Shown one piece after another: positions 1-20,692 of a DNA stretch of 64,000 nucleotides (position 1 is the stretch's first letter; each line of letters begins with the position of its first letter). Made by a program: the position numbers and the translations under genes. The stretch spans positions 186,001-250,000 of the forward strand of contig JAPXFQ010002153.1 in the NCBI GenBank assembly GCA_028564705.1, given 5' to 3'. The DNA is from Apricaphanius iberus. Its lineage: Eukaryota; Chordata; Actinopteri; Cyprinodontiformes; Aphaniidae. The notes below the pieces were generated by a model. The model did not search any database, had not been told where the DNA came from, and saw only the letters and a list, made by a program, of their open reading frames with translations.

Positions 1-99
1 TCTAATACCATAGCCAGCTTCCAATCCCTGATTATATTACTTTTACGAATGAAGAAAACCTTTGTTACGTTGTTACAGTTTTAAAACACCCAGTGTACG

Positions 100-374
100 A
101 CCCGACGTAGACGCCTCATCATTTTAAGCGCACCTGTTGGCTGGAAACACCGGAAGTCCAAGGAGAACCAAAAAAGGGACTGCAAATCAAAGTGCGCAAT
201 GCGCATGTGCGTATTGATCAAAACACCGAAGCAGCAGCGATGATTCTATGACGATTTCTTAAAAGAACGAAATGTTGCATTAAGTTGGATTCTTTTTTTC
301 GTTTTATCATCTCAGACGTTGGTAAATTTTAAGCTCCAAGTTTGAACCCGTGAAAATGTTTTATTCCCGGAAAG
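100..374 (+). promoter_or_regulatory. ankra2 promoter and 5' UTR exon, possibly bidirectional
   Basis: The stretch contains an ETS/GABP core CCGGAAGT at 150-157 and an NRF1-like TGCGCATGTGCG at 200-211, both common in housekeeping and bidirectional promoters, and no TATA box. A good donor (AAAG|GTAAGT) at 374/375 suggests a non-coding first exon joined to an acceptor at 564. An ATG at 356 would then give an 8-codon upstream ORF ending at 572, 12 bases before the ankra2 start. In human, ANKRA2 shares this region head-to-head with UTP15. No utp15 coding sequence was recognised inside the window. Confidence 0.5.
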
Positions 375-584
375 GTAAGTATAGGAGAGGAGGCTTTTGC
401 AACAATAGCTACTAAGCTAACGTGGAGCTAACTGACAGTTGGGTTTGTGGGGATTTGGGTGTATAAAACAAAGGTGTTTTAGTTTGATAATTGTATATTG
501 GCAATGGTACGTTTCAGTGAAGATGGTACCGATGCACTTTCTGAGTGTTATTGGTCTGTTTTAGCTGTGTGAAAACCCTAGAGG

Positions 585-885
585 ATGGATAACGTCACCG
601 TGTCAGCTGCAGAGGGGACCGCAGTGTGTCCCCTGGTCTCTGAGGACATGGAGGGGATCTGCGTGATGCCTGATCTGAGCGTTATAAAGACCGAGCAGTC
701 GGTGGGGCCGACCCCCGACGATCCAGGCCCACAAAACGTGGCCATGGGCATCAAGTTCATCCTCCCCAACCGCTTCGACATGAACGTTTGCTCCAGATTC
801 GTCAAGTCTCTCAATGAGGAGGACAGCAAGAACATCCAGGACCAGGTGAACTCTGATCTGGAGGTGGCTTCTGTTCTGTTTAAAG
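585..885 (+). CDS. ankra2: ankra2 coding exon 1
   Basis: Contains the start codon and residues 1-100. The open frame continues past the true end, but the donor after ...VLFK (GTAAG at 886) restores the conserved continuation [12 protein letters not shown] in the next exon. Splice phase 1. Confidence 0.93.
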
Positions 886-3829
886 GTAAGCTCTGCCTCT
901 CAGCTGGAAATGTGTGTGTCCCTTCCTATTAAGCGCACAACCTTCCTGTGTCTACACAAATAAAGATGTATTTTCTTCCATCCAGCTGAGTGCAACATCC
1001 AGACCTCACCGTCGCCAGGGATACAAGTACGGCACGTCTACACGCCGTCCACCACCAAACATTTCTCTCCGATCAAACAGTCCACCACATTGACCAACAA
1101 ACACCGTGGCAACGAGGTTTCCTCCACGCCGCTTTTGGTCCACTGTAAGTGTTGGTGCTGTGTTTTTTATATTTTTTTGTGCTTGTATCATTTAATTGAA
1201 AGTGTGAAAGTTCTCACTGTAACACATTCAGATCTGTTTCCCACTATTTTCCAGCTTTATCCATTCATCAGCTGGCAGCCCAGGGAGAAATGGTGTATTT
1301 GGCCAGTAGGATCGAACAAGGTGGTGGCTTCATATTTGCTTTCAGAACAGATATCTAATGATGTGAGCTGTATGAAATAAAATGTTTTCCTTGTCCCCAT
1401 ACTGCCCTGTCATTGTGCTGCTGCGATCTCCAGCAGAATTTAATCACGAACACGTTCCTTTGTGCAGAGACTATTATCAATGTCCAAGATGAGGAAGGCT
1501 TCACCCCTTTGATGTGGGCAGCGGCACACGGGCAAATCGCTGTCGTCGAGTTTCTACTACAAAACGTACGATGAAATCAAGCGGAACGTGTCGTGTCCAT
1601 AGAAACCGACGGTGAGAACATTGTGTCTGCTTTGGCTGCAGGGGGCCGACCCGAACCTTCTGGCCAAAGGGAGGGAGAGTGCGCTGTCTTTGGCCTGCAG
1701 CAAGGGATACACGGACATCGTGAAGATGCTCATCGACTGTGGAGTGGATGTCAATGAGTACGACTGGGTACGAGCTGTTGATGTGACGTTAGCTTGGGGT
1801 TTGGTTGGGGCTGTTAATATATGCAGAGTAACGATGTCGAAGTTTGTGATAAATTCTTGGTTTGCTTCCGGGTGTCACTGTTTTAATCGGTCTCTGTCAT
1901 CTTTATCTTCAGAATGGAGGGGCCCCTCTGCTCTATGCTGTCCACGGTAACCATGTGCGTTGTGTTGAGATTTTGTTAGGTAAGGATCATTTCTTTTTTT
2001 TGGGGGGGGGGGGGGGTTCATTAATGTATTCTGAAATTGTATATATATATTATAAATGTAAAACTAACATGTAAGTGATCTCTGATTTGTGTCTACCAGA
2101 CAGCGGTGCTGATCCTACTGTAGAGTCTGATTCAGGTTTCAACGCCATGGATATGGCTGTGGCCATGGGCCATCGAAACGGTGGGTGAGGAATAAAGGCG
2201 TCCTCTGGTTGCTTTTAGCTCTAGTACAGTGCTAAAGGTTTACATACCCTCACTAGGGGCATGAATTATTATTCAGCACACAAGTTGAGTGATTTTTATA
2301 AAACTGTGTGCACAGCTTGGAGTTTATTACACATTTTTCTCTGATTAAAACAGAGGAACCCTTTTTCAGACTAGAGCTGAAACCAGTTATTTTAATATAT
2401 ATATAAGAAGCTTTTAATATTGTCTTCAGATTAATAATTTATTGTTTAGATCCTTCTACTTTTGCTAAATGCCAGAATAATAAGAGTTTCCTTTACTTCA
2501 AACTCAGAATTTATAAGTTGGTAGAATCGTCTCTAAACTGTATGACCAGGTAGAGCTTTTTAGGTTGTAATTAAATAAGAGCAAATTATTTAGCAATGTA
2601 ATTAAATAAGAGCACAAGCTGCTTCTGTGGGTCTCCTTATCCAAGTAACACACGTAGCATTCGACTCAGAAGCCTATAAAAAAAAAAAACAAAGCTAATT
2701 ATTTAATTACATTAAAATGGTTTTGCAAACTCTTGAAAGCACAAATCATTGAATATTAGGGTAAAAACACTGAAAACAACATTCAAACAGTTGCATATAA
2801 CCTTTGTTTTAAGTTATTATACTCCTAGTTAAGATACAATTAAGGATCTGTGGCTTGGTGGGCAGAGTAGTTGGCTTGAAATCAGAAGGTCATGGGTTCA
2901 CATCCAGCCTTTGCCTGTCTGCTATGCACTGGACTCCAAGCTGCCTACCATATCAGTCCGTTAATGTATTCCCCTTTAAATGAGTATAAAGTGCATTGAG
3001 TTGTTAGTTTTGAGAAAACTTAAAATAACAGCTGCGAAGCATGGAAACGGGGCAATAGTTGCACTTCATCCAATGGAGGAGCTGCAGCTCTGCAGAATAT
3101 TTTCATCCTGTCTTCACACTTTTTATTTTCTTGTTTGTAATTTTGTCATCTCAACATGCAGAATATATTCACAACGGAATAACGCACATTCATATGTGTA
3201 AGATTTATTAATAGTTGGTCAGGTTTATTTGGATAAAGTTGTGGACACAGAAGGAGCAGGGGGTCTACTTGCTAACACCTGGAGGTGATTTTTTTTTCCT
3301 TCTAATATATTTTTGTCACACACTTCTCTCTGATTTGTATTTCTGCGCATTTGTGGACTGCGGTCAAGTGAGCAAACATTTTGAAATAATAAGATGCTTC
3401 AAAGGCGAGTCCGCACATCTCAGCCCGTCAGCTCGCTTTATGATTGGCTACACGTCACATTCAGCAGGCCGCATGTTCGTTTTTGCTCGCAACACACAAT
3501 CCAACATCGTTGAATTTCCCCGACGTCGTCCCGAGGAGAAGATCGCTCTGAAAACGCCACACATGGCTGAAGCCATCCGTGATAAACGGGGGCGTGTTGG
3601 AAGGGGAAAATCAGCCTAAACATCCAGCAGTGTGAACCAGGCCTAACAGAGGCTAACAGTTTGGGTCAAAAACAAGGAAACAAATAACTTCTTATGAACT
3701 CTCCAGTTTCTCTTTTAGTATTTTAAACAAATGTTGATAAAAGAAACCTAAATCTGCATTTCTGTATGTTTAGTTCAACAGGTGATGGAGGCCCACCTTT
3801 TGAAGCTACTGATGGGAATCAGAGAGTGA
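585..3829 (+). CDS. ankra2: ankra2: ankyrin repeat family A protein 2 (8 coding exons, 317 aa)
   Basis: Spliced coding exons read 585-885, 986-1144, 1255-1320, 1468-1565, 1642-1767, 1913-1979, 2100-2180 and 3774-3829, all with GT-AG borders. They join in frame to 954 nt (317 codons plus TGA), close to the 313 aa of human ANKRA2. The N-terminal ~100 residues include the highly conserved [20 protein letters not shown] stretch. Residues ~150-315 form about five ankyrin repeats, with hallmarks such as [30 protein letters not shown] and [12 protein letters not shown]. In the known family, the ankyrin groove binds PxLPxI/L-type peptides in HDAC4/5, megalin (LRP2), RFX7 and CCDC8, so the protein is a cytosolic/nuclear adaptor. 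RFXANK is the paralogue, but the N-terminal and linker segments match ANKRA2. The start at 585 is the first in-frame ATG after a likely splice acceptor. The last intron (1.6 kb) carries repeats. It converges with btf3, as in human. Confidence 0.95.
986..1144 (+). CDS. ankra2: ankra2 coding exon 2
   Basis: Acceptor TCCAG at 981-985, donor GTAAGT at 1145. Encodes residues 101-153, a Ser/Thr-rich linker ([18 protein letters not shown]) that is almost invariant in ANKRA2 orthologues and leads into the ankyrin repeats. Confidence 0.93.
1255..1320 (+). CDS. ankra2: ankra2 coding exon 3
   Basis: Acceptor TTTTCCAG ending at 1254, donor GTGGTG at 1321. Encodes [20 protein letters not shown], the start of ankyrin repeat 1. 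The donor is weaker than consensus, but both reading frame and homology demand it. Confidence 0.92.
1468..1565 (+). CDS. ankra2: ankra2 coding exon 4
   Basis: Acceptor TGTGCAG ending at 1467, donor GTACG at 1566. Encodes an ankyrin repeat with the [19 protein letters not shown] helix pair, and ends in phase 0 before GADP. Confidence 0.93.
1642..1767 (+). CDS. ankra2: ankra2 coding exon 5
   Basis: Exactly 42 codons, phase 0 at both ends. Starts at GADPN and ends at NEYDW. Contains [20 protein letters not shown], a full ankyrin repeat. Confidence 0.93.
1913..1979 (+). CDS. ankra2: ankra2 coding exon 6
   Basis: Acceptor TCTTCAG ending at 1912, donor GTAAGG at 1980. Encodes [20 protein letters not shown], the fourth ankyrin repeat. 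A 12-bp G run lies just downstream in the intron. Confidence 0.93.
2100..2180 (+). CDS. ankra2: ankra2 coding exon 7
   Basis: Acceptor CTACCAG ending at 2099, donor GTGGGT at 2181. Encodes [20 protein letters not shown] and the rest of the last ankyrin repeat, ending in phase 1. Confidence 0.92.
2181..3773 (+). other. ankra2 last intron with repeat content
   Basis: This 1.59-kb intron holds a tRNA-derived SINE-like stretch (about 2845-2965), a short local duplication around 2568-2625, and a more GC-rich block (about 3385-3645) with a CCAGGCCTAA-type end that resembles decayed DNA-transposon sequence. Open frames in the GC-rich block match no protein I know. Confidence 0.5.
2845..2965 (+). 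repeat. tRNA-derived SINE-like repeat
   Basis: Contains an A-box-like TGGCTTGGTGGGC followed about 35 bases later by a B-box-like GGTTCACATCC, the spacing of a pol III type 2 promoter. The segment resembles, in opposite orientation, the repeat at about 54410-54460 (AGAGTAGTTGGCTTG shared). It does not fold as a credible functional tRNA. Confidence 0.55.
3774..3829 (+). CDS. ankra2: ankra2 terminal coding exon 8
   Basis: Acceptor TGTTTAG ending at 3773. Encodes [18 protein letters not shown] and a TGA stop, matching the conserved ANKRA2 C-terminus (VQQVIESHLLKLLQ...). Too short to be seen as a separate ORF; found by homology to the expected C-terminal helix. Confidence 0.92.
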
Positions 3830-5520
3830 ACTCCTGGAGAGCAGGATTGGTGCTGGACAATCACGTAGCATGCCATGCAGGAATATTCTGGTCTCTAAAA
3901 GATATTTAAGCAGTGTTTGTAAGATATTATTTATTTAATCTTGTGCATTCTGATGCACACCAAGGCTTGTGCTGGACCCATTTTCAGTTTGAACCCTCTT
4001 TAATTTCAAGCATTCGTAACTCTGCACTTTAATGGTAACGCATCATCTGGAGCTGTAATCAAGAGCACACTGAAGGATGTGGAAGAGGGACGGGAACAAG
4101 TTCCAGACCACCGATAGTGCATGTTTGAGTTGCTATAATGAAGCAGTTTTTTCTCACACTATGGTAGATTTTCACTTTGTTTTTAGATGATTAAATTAAC
4201 TGTTTCTGGGGTTAAAATATTGTCTCATGTCTGGGCTTCACAGCACGCACATTTCAGAGGCACGATGAACTGTGAGAACTTAAAGCTGCCAACCTGTTTG
4301 AATTTACTGAATTGTTTTGTTTTTTTTATTACTTTTTTTATTTATTGTGACCATTGTAGGGTCTGTTGTATTTACATAGAGTGACGCTCGTGTGTTTTGT
4401 GAATTTAAAAAGACCGTACACTGCAATTCAACAGCCCAAAGTGGTATAGTGGTGCTTTTTGCAGTTTTGTATCACACTGCTTGTACAGTCGTCATTAAGA
4501 TGTCTGTCCCAACTAATTTATTGGACTGGAAAATAATGTAATGTCTTAACATCTGGCAAAAATGAAATCAGATATGTGCAAAAAATTATCTGTTTGTCTT
4601 TTGTTTGTTTTTAATTTTTTTAATACCATCTGATTTGGTTTTGTAAAACTTAAATTCTATAAAATCCTAGTATTGGTGCCATTTTTTAAAAATCAGTTGT
4701 GGGAAGAAATCCTAAGATTGTCAATTAGCATTTCTTGGAGTGCAAAGATCCAAGGGATTTTACAGTTAAAAGTGCTTTAAACATTCAATCCCTGTGAGCA
4801 AACCAGGACATCAGTTGGTTCAATTGATTTATATTAGCAGGAAACGGTTTTTCAACCAAATAAAAATATTGTTGAATAGAAGGAAAATATAGTTCAAGTA
4901 AAGTTTAAATGTGTTTTTTCATCTTAAAATTACATTTCATTATTAAGTTGCTGCTTCCTATGTTAACAGTGCACTAAGAAATTTTAATTTTCACAGTGTA
5001 TTATAAAAATAGATTCTATCAACTGATAGGCTTACCTTAACCTCAAATCAGGTTCAGATATTATCCTGCCAAATAAATTTAATTGTAAGGCTGATCTGTT
5101 CTGGATTTGAAAAAGCACAAGAAACCAAAATTAGGGTTTCAATAGATCTTTAAATTAAATATTTCTATTAAAAGCATCAAATACTTATTACTGCAGTTTA
5201 ATTAATGATTTATGTATTTGTTGAACTATGAAACTTGTTTAACCATCTCACCCAGGGATGCCCCAAGTGTGACTCAGGTGCCATTAGCAGCCCCACCCAT
5301 CTTTTTGCCCATCCTCTGCTTTTTAAGAATAATCGAATTCGGTTGCCAGCACAGGTGGTTGATGTCTACATCAATGGTTAACATTTCTTTTTGTGAATTT
5401 ATTATATCTGGCAAACTAAGGCAAACATGCTAAATGCTTATATTTTCGATCTACAATATTACATTGCAATATTCTTTAAAATTTAACATGCTTGGTTTAT
5501 TGTTCAGCAGGCTAAAGCTG

Positions 5521-5577
<57 letters not shown>

Positions 5578-6475
5578 AAGTTTGTTGATCAGCTGAAAAT
5601 AAGTTTGTAAAGGTTAAATTTATCAGATATATTACATCGTGCCACCAAACAAAGAAGGTTCAAAGTTTCTCTATGAAGGACAGGTAATATTAATGTTCGC
5701 AGCCAGATGAGATATTAATTTGATTGAAAACTGTGAAAACTGAAAATAAAGCTGCATCTTACATACTGCTCTGTATCCAACTACATAAAATATGTTTAAG
5801 CAACAACTAACATCAATTAGCATTTCTTTATAATACCCGCTGTAGGAAATTTGGTTACTTTTTTTAAATTAAGTTTCATTTTTGCTTTTGGTTTTCATAT
5901 TTTTTTCAATGTGATATTACAAATTTTAAATAGAAAATGACTTAAACCTCAAAGAATTAGCAAGCTAGTGACAAAAACTAACTAAAAAAAATAATTTCTT
6001 AGACTATTAGGGTTTTTTGTATATAGATCGTGAAAAAAAATTAGGAAAAGCTAGCATTTATTGTCAATACTTACATTTTACACTTTTGCATTTCTGGCCA
6101 AAGCATAAGAGCCAGATCTGTTTGCAGACCCCTGGAATACAGAAGCCAGGACATGCAACAAAATGATTTAAAAGAAAAAAATATTTTTATTTTTTTGAGA
6201 GGGGTGGGGGGGTGTTTACAAAATTAATAGCTTCCAATCTGATCCAGAGCAGCATGTAAATGGGAAACATTTTAAGTCATTATTAAACAGCATATCTATT
6301 ACAACTAGAGTGCAAGTGAAACCTTTGGGGAAGGTGTGAACAGGGTTTAAAAACTACTAAATAGTTCAACATTTTTGAAATGAAAACTTTTGTGGAAAAT
6401 AAATATTTTGCAATGACCACTTTAAAAAAAAAAACAATGAAAAAAAGACGTTCTGTTTAGTGACAGTAGCAAAGG
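3830..6475. other. ankra2 3' flank and intergenic gap to btf3
   Basis: AT-rich, no supported gene. It includes the ankra2 3' UTR of uncertain length. The first canonical AATAAA downstream is at 4859-4864, and others follow near 5088 and 5740. A (TA)n(CA)n microsatellite lies at 5526-5577. Short ORFs here look random. Confidence 0.6.
5526..5577. repeat. (TA)n-(CA)n microsatellite
   Basis: Uninterrupted TA dinucleotides pass into a short CA tract. Compound dinucleotide microsatellite in the ankra2-btf3 intergenic gap. Confidence 0.95.
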
Positions 6476-6481
6476 TTTATT
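6476..6481 (-). terminator. btf3: btf3 poly(A) signal
   Basis: AATAAA on the - strand (TTTATT on +) about 390 bases beyond the btf3 stop codon, with T/A-rich sequence further downstream. Likely end of the btf3 3' UTR. Confidence 0.65.
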
Positions 6482-6869
6482 CCAGATATGATTTTAGGGA
6501 GGCCACAATTCAGTAACAGAGGAAACGGATGTACAGCTGAGGGCATCGGACACGTCTTTTCACACGATCTCTAACTGGACATTAAGATCACATGAGCACA
6601 AGCATGTGGAGTGCCTGGTGGAATGAGTAACAACATACCTTAACACCGAAATCCTGTGACCCCAGTTTTCACACAGAACACTACAAAATGACTCAAAATA
6701 AATGACTGAAGAGTATGGCGGCGGTAATTTACTGGAGACGTTGCACATTTTACAGAATGCTCAATGCCAGAATGTCGTCTCCTGACAACTTTCTCTCCAC
6801 TTCTTCACACAAAAATGACATCCCCGTGCCCCACACGGTGCGGTTGAGTTTTGCAGTCTCCCGTTTCCT

Positions 6870-15729
<8,860 letters not shown>

Positions 15730-18501
15730 CTGCAAAAAACGAACAAATTGATACATCGTGACATCTGTGCTGTAGCTAAGCACAAATAAAAAGTCACAAT
15801 GCTACAAAAGATGTCAGAATCACAAACACAAGGCACAGCATGTAGTTTCAGCTGAAACACAAATATCCGTCGATTAGAAACAGCCGTGCACAGAAAGTTT
15901 TATTAACTTCCATGAACCGCCAAAAACCAGAAACAAGACAGGCCAAGAGTTTTGAAGCACCTTCAACTTTCTGCCAATCTCCAGTAATTCTAGTTTCTTG
16001 GATGCCTTTACACCAACGTTACCAATGTCGAATGGATGTTTCAAGAAAAGTTTCCTGTCTCAGGGTTGAGGGGGTTTGCTAGTCACAACTATAGTGCAAA
16101 GCTGCACCAAATTATAGTTGACATATAGCTTATTACTCCTTTAATAGTACTCCATACTATTAAAGCAAGAAGAAACTCAACATTAAAAAACACAAATAAC
16201 CAGGGATGTGTATTAGCAAGAATCTGGTGATATAATATGCATTGCAATACAGGATGGACAATACCATATATTGGTAAAATATAATTAAGACTATATATTG
16301 TAATCTTTAAAATTACATTTAACTGTAGGAAACCGGTCAAAGCATTCTAAACCCTCCAATCTGTTTCATCCATAACATCCCGTTTTATTACTAGATCTAG
16401 TTGATCCAAAAGAACGAAGGAGAAAAACAGCCCCAAAGCAGCAGCCATATGTTATTATTTTACTCCAAAAATTACAATCAATATCGGTTCAATAAAAATA
16501 TGGAAAAAAAAAAATCAATACATGCTGAATATCGGTATGATATTGTTAAAAATATCAGAATAAAATACCATGAAATATTGGCTCTATATAAGAACGCTCT
16601 GATCTGTGGCAGACAGACAACACCAGCTTATTAGCCAGAGATTGCAGCGCTGGATGTTAAATATTGGATATCAAAAAGTAGCATATTTGCAAGAAGATGA
16701 TTCGAATTCTTGATTGTAAGGAATATATAAATTATATTAAAACTAGCATACTCTGACATTGTAAAGTCATGGATTTGTACGAAAACATATCTCAGAAGTT
16801 TCCGGAAATTAGAAAGTCACATTTGCTACTAAAAAATGCCAGCTGTCCTGTAAGACTGAGGCGATAGATTTATCTTAAAGGGCTTCCGTCGCTTTTTGTC
16901 ACAAGTCTGAATTTATGATCTCAGAAAAGTTCTGAGTTTTTTTTCTTCTTACAAATTTATGAGTTTACAACACCAGAGAATATCGTTTTAATATCATAAA
17001 TGTATGCCTCGAGGAATTAACTTTTTTCCCCCTCTCAAATTTACCACAGGGAAAATTATTTTTTTCTTGTAAATATGTGCATTATTCTGAACGTTTTTTG
17101 GAAGAAATTTACACTTTCATGGCCAATTATCAATTTTCTGTCATCTACAATGGCCTTAATAGTTTGTCGTACTTTTCTGTTTAGATTTCAGAAAATGCAT
17201 TCACACTGCCATTTGTAAAGAAATCTTAAGTTAAGCATTTAGCACAGCAATGCAGTATCCTATTTGGGTATGTGCCTATTAACAGCTGCGACACATACTT
17301 CATGTTTATGAAAGTTTTTTCCAAGAACGTTCAAACTCCCTTAAAACAGGAAGACGGAGAAAGTGAGTGAATTTGAGATTTCTCTGGTAGTGTGGAGCAA
17401 TACCGCTACCCCTCCCCCACCTGTTGCAGGCATCAAATCTGGCTAGGTCTCACCTAAAACGTCAGCTTGCAGTCAACACATTGGCTGCTCACGTATTGAC
17501 GAGGGGCAGATTTCCTGACTAAATAACCAGCTACCATCAGCTTATTAAGAAATGTATTATAGTATAAAACGCAGAGCTGCAATATGTTATCGTACTAAAA
17601 AGCATCTTTACTTGAAGGGTGCTTAAAAGTTAGCTCACACTGTTTTTTGCTGGCCAAATTTATTATAATCATAACATTTGTTATGTGACATTAACTTGAG
17701 CAGCAGTAGGAACAATTGTGATCTAGCTCAGGTGTGGGCATAAAAGACATACAGCTACCTGAATATAGTAATGTAGTATTAGAAAGCAATGTACAAATGC
17801 ATAACAGGTCTTCCATTGAAGCCTACCTAATGTTGCATCCAAGCAGGACTTTGCGATTGCCATGTCGCACACTATTTACATAAATTCACCATACACACAC
17901 TGTATCATTGCTTCTTTACCACGTGCACCTAGCTACAAAGGTGATTGGATGTCAGCGATTTGATTAGGTAAAAAAAATAAAGGTAAAAATAAAGCAAACC
18001 CATCCCACATAAAAACACACATGCGCAGGAAGCCGCAGTGGCAGCGTGGGTGTGGTAATACTGTTAAAGAGCTGAAAACAAACTTTAAAACCACCAAATT
18101 ACCACATTTAAACGCACCACTGGTAGCTCTGTATGACAAAAAGCCACCAAAACAGTTTCTATTACCCAATCGGCAGGATGAGTGCCACAAAACTCAGGCG
18201 ACTCTCTCCGCATTTCTGAGAGGTGCTGTGAACAAGCGAAGCTAGGCAAATCAGAAAAATATCTTAGTCGAACAAAACAAGCCAGCAACCCATTATCTGG
18301 CGTCAGGTCTATTTGAGTTGACCTACACTTAGTCTAAATGAGGTTTTTAACAGCTTTTAAGCGGAAATGCTGGAGGCTAACTTTGACTAGCTTCGCTGCT
18401 AGCAGCACGGCCTGTCACACCGCCACACAAGATCCGTGAGGAAGGTTAGCTTCACACCGTGGCGGATATCAGCCATCCGGTCGGGAAAGGCTTTCGTTTA
18501 C
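15730..18501 (-). other. btf3 first intron
   Basis: 2.77 kb between the start-codon exon and the probable 5' UTR exon. AT-rich, no recognised mobile element or alternative coding exon; ORFs are short and random-looking. Confidence 0.55.
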
Positions 18502-18640
18502 CTCTTGCCGTCAGATCAGGGGATAACAGTGCGGGGAAGAATGTTTTTAAAGCTCCTCACTGACCTGTAAACTAACAGCAGACACATGCGGGGAGCAAGA
18601 TGGAAGCGAGAGAGGAGGGAGGACGTGACGTCCAACAAAG
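18502..18640 (-). promoter_or_regulatory. btf3: btf3 5' UTR exon and promoter region
   Basis: The start-codon exon needs an upstream exon. This GC-rich block has two candidate donors on the - strand: GAG|GTAAAC with exon edge at 18502, and CAG|GTCAGT with edge at 18565. A CRE-like GTGACGTCC lies at about 18625-18634, next to pyrimidine-rich sequence suited to a TOP-type start. No in-frame upstream ATG was seen with the 18565 donor, so only the short (b-like) protein is predicted from this exon. Confidence 0.5.
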
Positions 18641-18861
18641 AAGAAGCGTGATTGGGGTTTTTATGCCCTGAGTTTTGTTCTGCAGGCTGCAGACCAAACT
18701 CGCTCTGAGGGACATGAAAGTGTCCGTGAAACTTCCGTAAATTAATTAAATCGGATTAATAGGGTTCTTAAAAAGTTTGAATTGCACGAAAATTTTTATT
18801 ACAGTTTGATTTTTTTTTGTCTTTGGGATTATTTGTTTACACATGAACATAAGGGATATAG

Positions 18862-19680
18862 TACAGTGGGGAAATATTTTTTTTTTTGTGGCAGTTTTGC
18901 AAGTTGTCCCAATGAGAGGTCTGTAATTTAAATTTTCATAGCTACACTTCAGCTGTAAGACAAAGAATGAAAAAAAAACAATCAGATAAATCACATGATA
19001 ATAGTGCAGAAAATACATGTTCAGAAGCACCTACAAACACTCAATGATTCTATCCCTGTTACACATCATCCCCCACTTCTTACGTGTATTAAGGTGTATA
19101 ATCTGTAGTAAAGACACCTGTCCACATCATCAAACAGTCATACTCCAACCTCCATCATGACTACAACCAGAAACCTGTCCAAGGAGGGACACTTAGGGAC
19201 AATATTGAACCTGCTCAAGATGGAAGCAATTAGCAAAAAGACTGGGATAAGCCAATCTACGATAGACGAGCAGCTTGGTCAACAGAGATCAAATGTTGGC
19301 GCAATTATCTAAAATAAGGACAAGATCACTGAAAATCTCCCTTAACCTTGAGCTTCATCCAAGATTTCAACTTGTTGGGTGCACATTTTCTTGAGAAGAG
19401 TGAGGAAACAGCCCACACGTACACATGGATAACTTATCTATGACCCGAAGAGAGGTGGGACCACAGTAATAAAGTTTACTATCAGAAACACACCACTTCG
19501 GGTAGGATTAAAATCCCGCTGCGCTCGAAATGTCCCCTGCATAAGCCAGCACATGTCCATGCCTGTCTACAGTTTACCAGAGACCATCTGGATGAGCTAG
19601 AGGAGGGTTGGGAGAATATAATGAGACCAAAGTAGAACTCTTTGGTGTAAATGTAAAAATTATGCTTTAGGGCTGCTTTT
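18862..19680 (+). mobile_element. decayed Tc1-like transposon fragment
   Basis: Starts near a CAGTGGGG terminal motif and follows the layout of the teleost Tc1 family with that end. Recognisable text includes GACACCTGTCCACATCATCA, CTCCAACCTCCATCATGACT (start of the old transposase), ATCAGAAACACACCACTTCG, TAAGCCAGCACATGTCCATG and GACCATCTGGATGAGCTAGA. Many frameshifts and stops are present. Sequence ends before the second catalytic region, and no right terminal repeat was found. Confidence 0.7.
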
Positions 19681-20060
19681 GCTAGATTTTGGGCATTCTT
19701 AGAAAAAAGGCGGGTTTTCTGAGTAGCCGATACTCTGTGTTCTCCATTTCATCAAATGGATAAGAGCACGAGCCACAACTTAGGAAACGTTTTGAAGTCT
19801 TCGGGGGCAAAAATTTCATTCAGTGGCAAATTAGCTAAAATAAGCCTTAAGTTTTGGAAATACATTTTTCTGATGAATAAAATACATTCTGATGACGTTT
19901 ACAAGGTTGACCTGAACCGCTTAAGTGGTGATTAGGGTGAACAAAGATAATACTTCAGGAAAGTCTTGATCTTCTAGAAGGCTCTGGAAACCAACGCAAA
20001 AAGGCAGGAGGTTCTAAAAACAGATCTCTGAAAAATAGAGTCTGAAAACAAGTGTGAAAC

Positions 20061-20079
20061 ATTATTATTATTATTATTA

Positions 20080-20128
<49 letters not shown>

Positions 20129-20129
20129 A
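20061..20129. repeat. (ATT)n-(GATT)n compound microsatellite
   Basis: Trinucleotide ATT repeats pass directly into GATT tetranucleotides. Confidence 0.95.
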
Positions 20130-20692
20130 TAACCTATCATTTGATAATTGGATAGCAGCATTTTTGGGTTGAGCTGGGGTTTTTGGTCAAATTTGAATAT
20201 GATCAAAGTATTGAAGATGAGTTTATAGCATAATAGCATTATTTTAGAGGGGAAGCAGAATATGGAAGAGTATGAGGCCACAAGTATTTAAATTAAAATT
20301 AAAACAAGGTAAAATGTATTTTTAGGTTCAAGGCATAAACCTGAGGACTTTTTTTTCAGTCATTTATCATTTTGACTGATTTCCTCTTGCATAAGAAGTT
20401 AATGAATCTTGGCTCATTAACTTATCTTGTGGAGTTATTTTACGGTCGCTTTATCAGAGACTGTTTTACATATTGAATGCCCACCTCTATCAAGTCCAGA
20501 TTAAAAAGAAACTTTGTCAACCACTGGAATTTTAAAATGTTTTAAATTCTTTTGAGTGTGCTTATTTTTTACTTTTGTTTTGAACTCTTCAGGCACTGTC
20601 GAGTAAAATTATTGGTTATTGTGTAAGTTCCATATTATTTAGGTTAGTTCCTATTTGGTCATTGTATTAAAAAGTAAACGAAATTTTTTGTA

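Noticed and set aside
1..99. Possible utp15 first exon on the - strand
   Set aside because: No expected N-terminal peptide or clear start and donor was found; the gene probably begins outside the window.
2845..2965. Functional tRNA gene
   Set aside because: A and B boxes exist, but no cloverleaf with a proper anticodon arm and acceptor stem could be drawn; better as a SINE.
3215..3619. 134-codon + strand frame inside the last ankra2 intron
   Set aside because: Flanked by ankra2 exons, no family features, and overlaps GC-rich repeat-like sequence.
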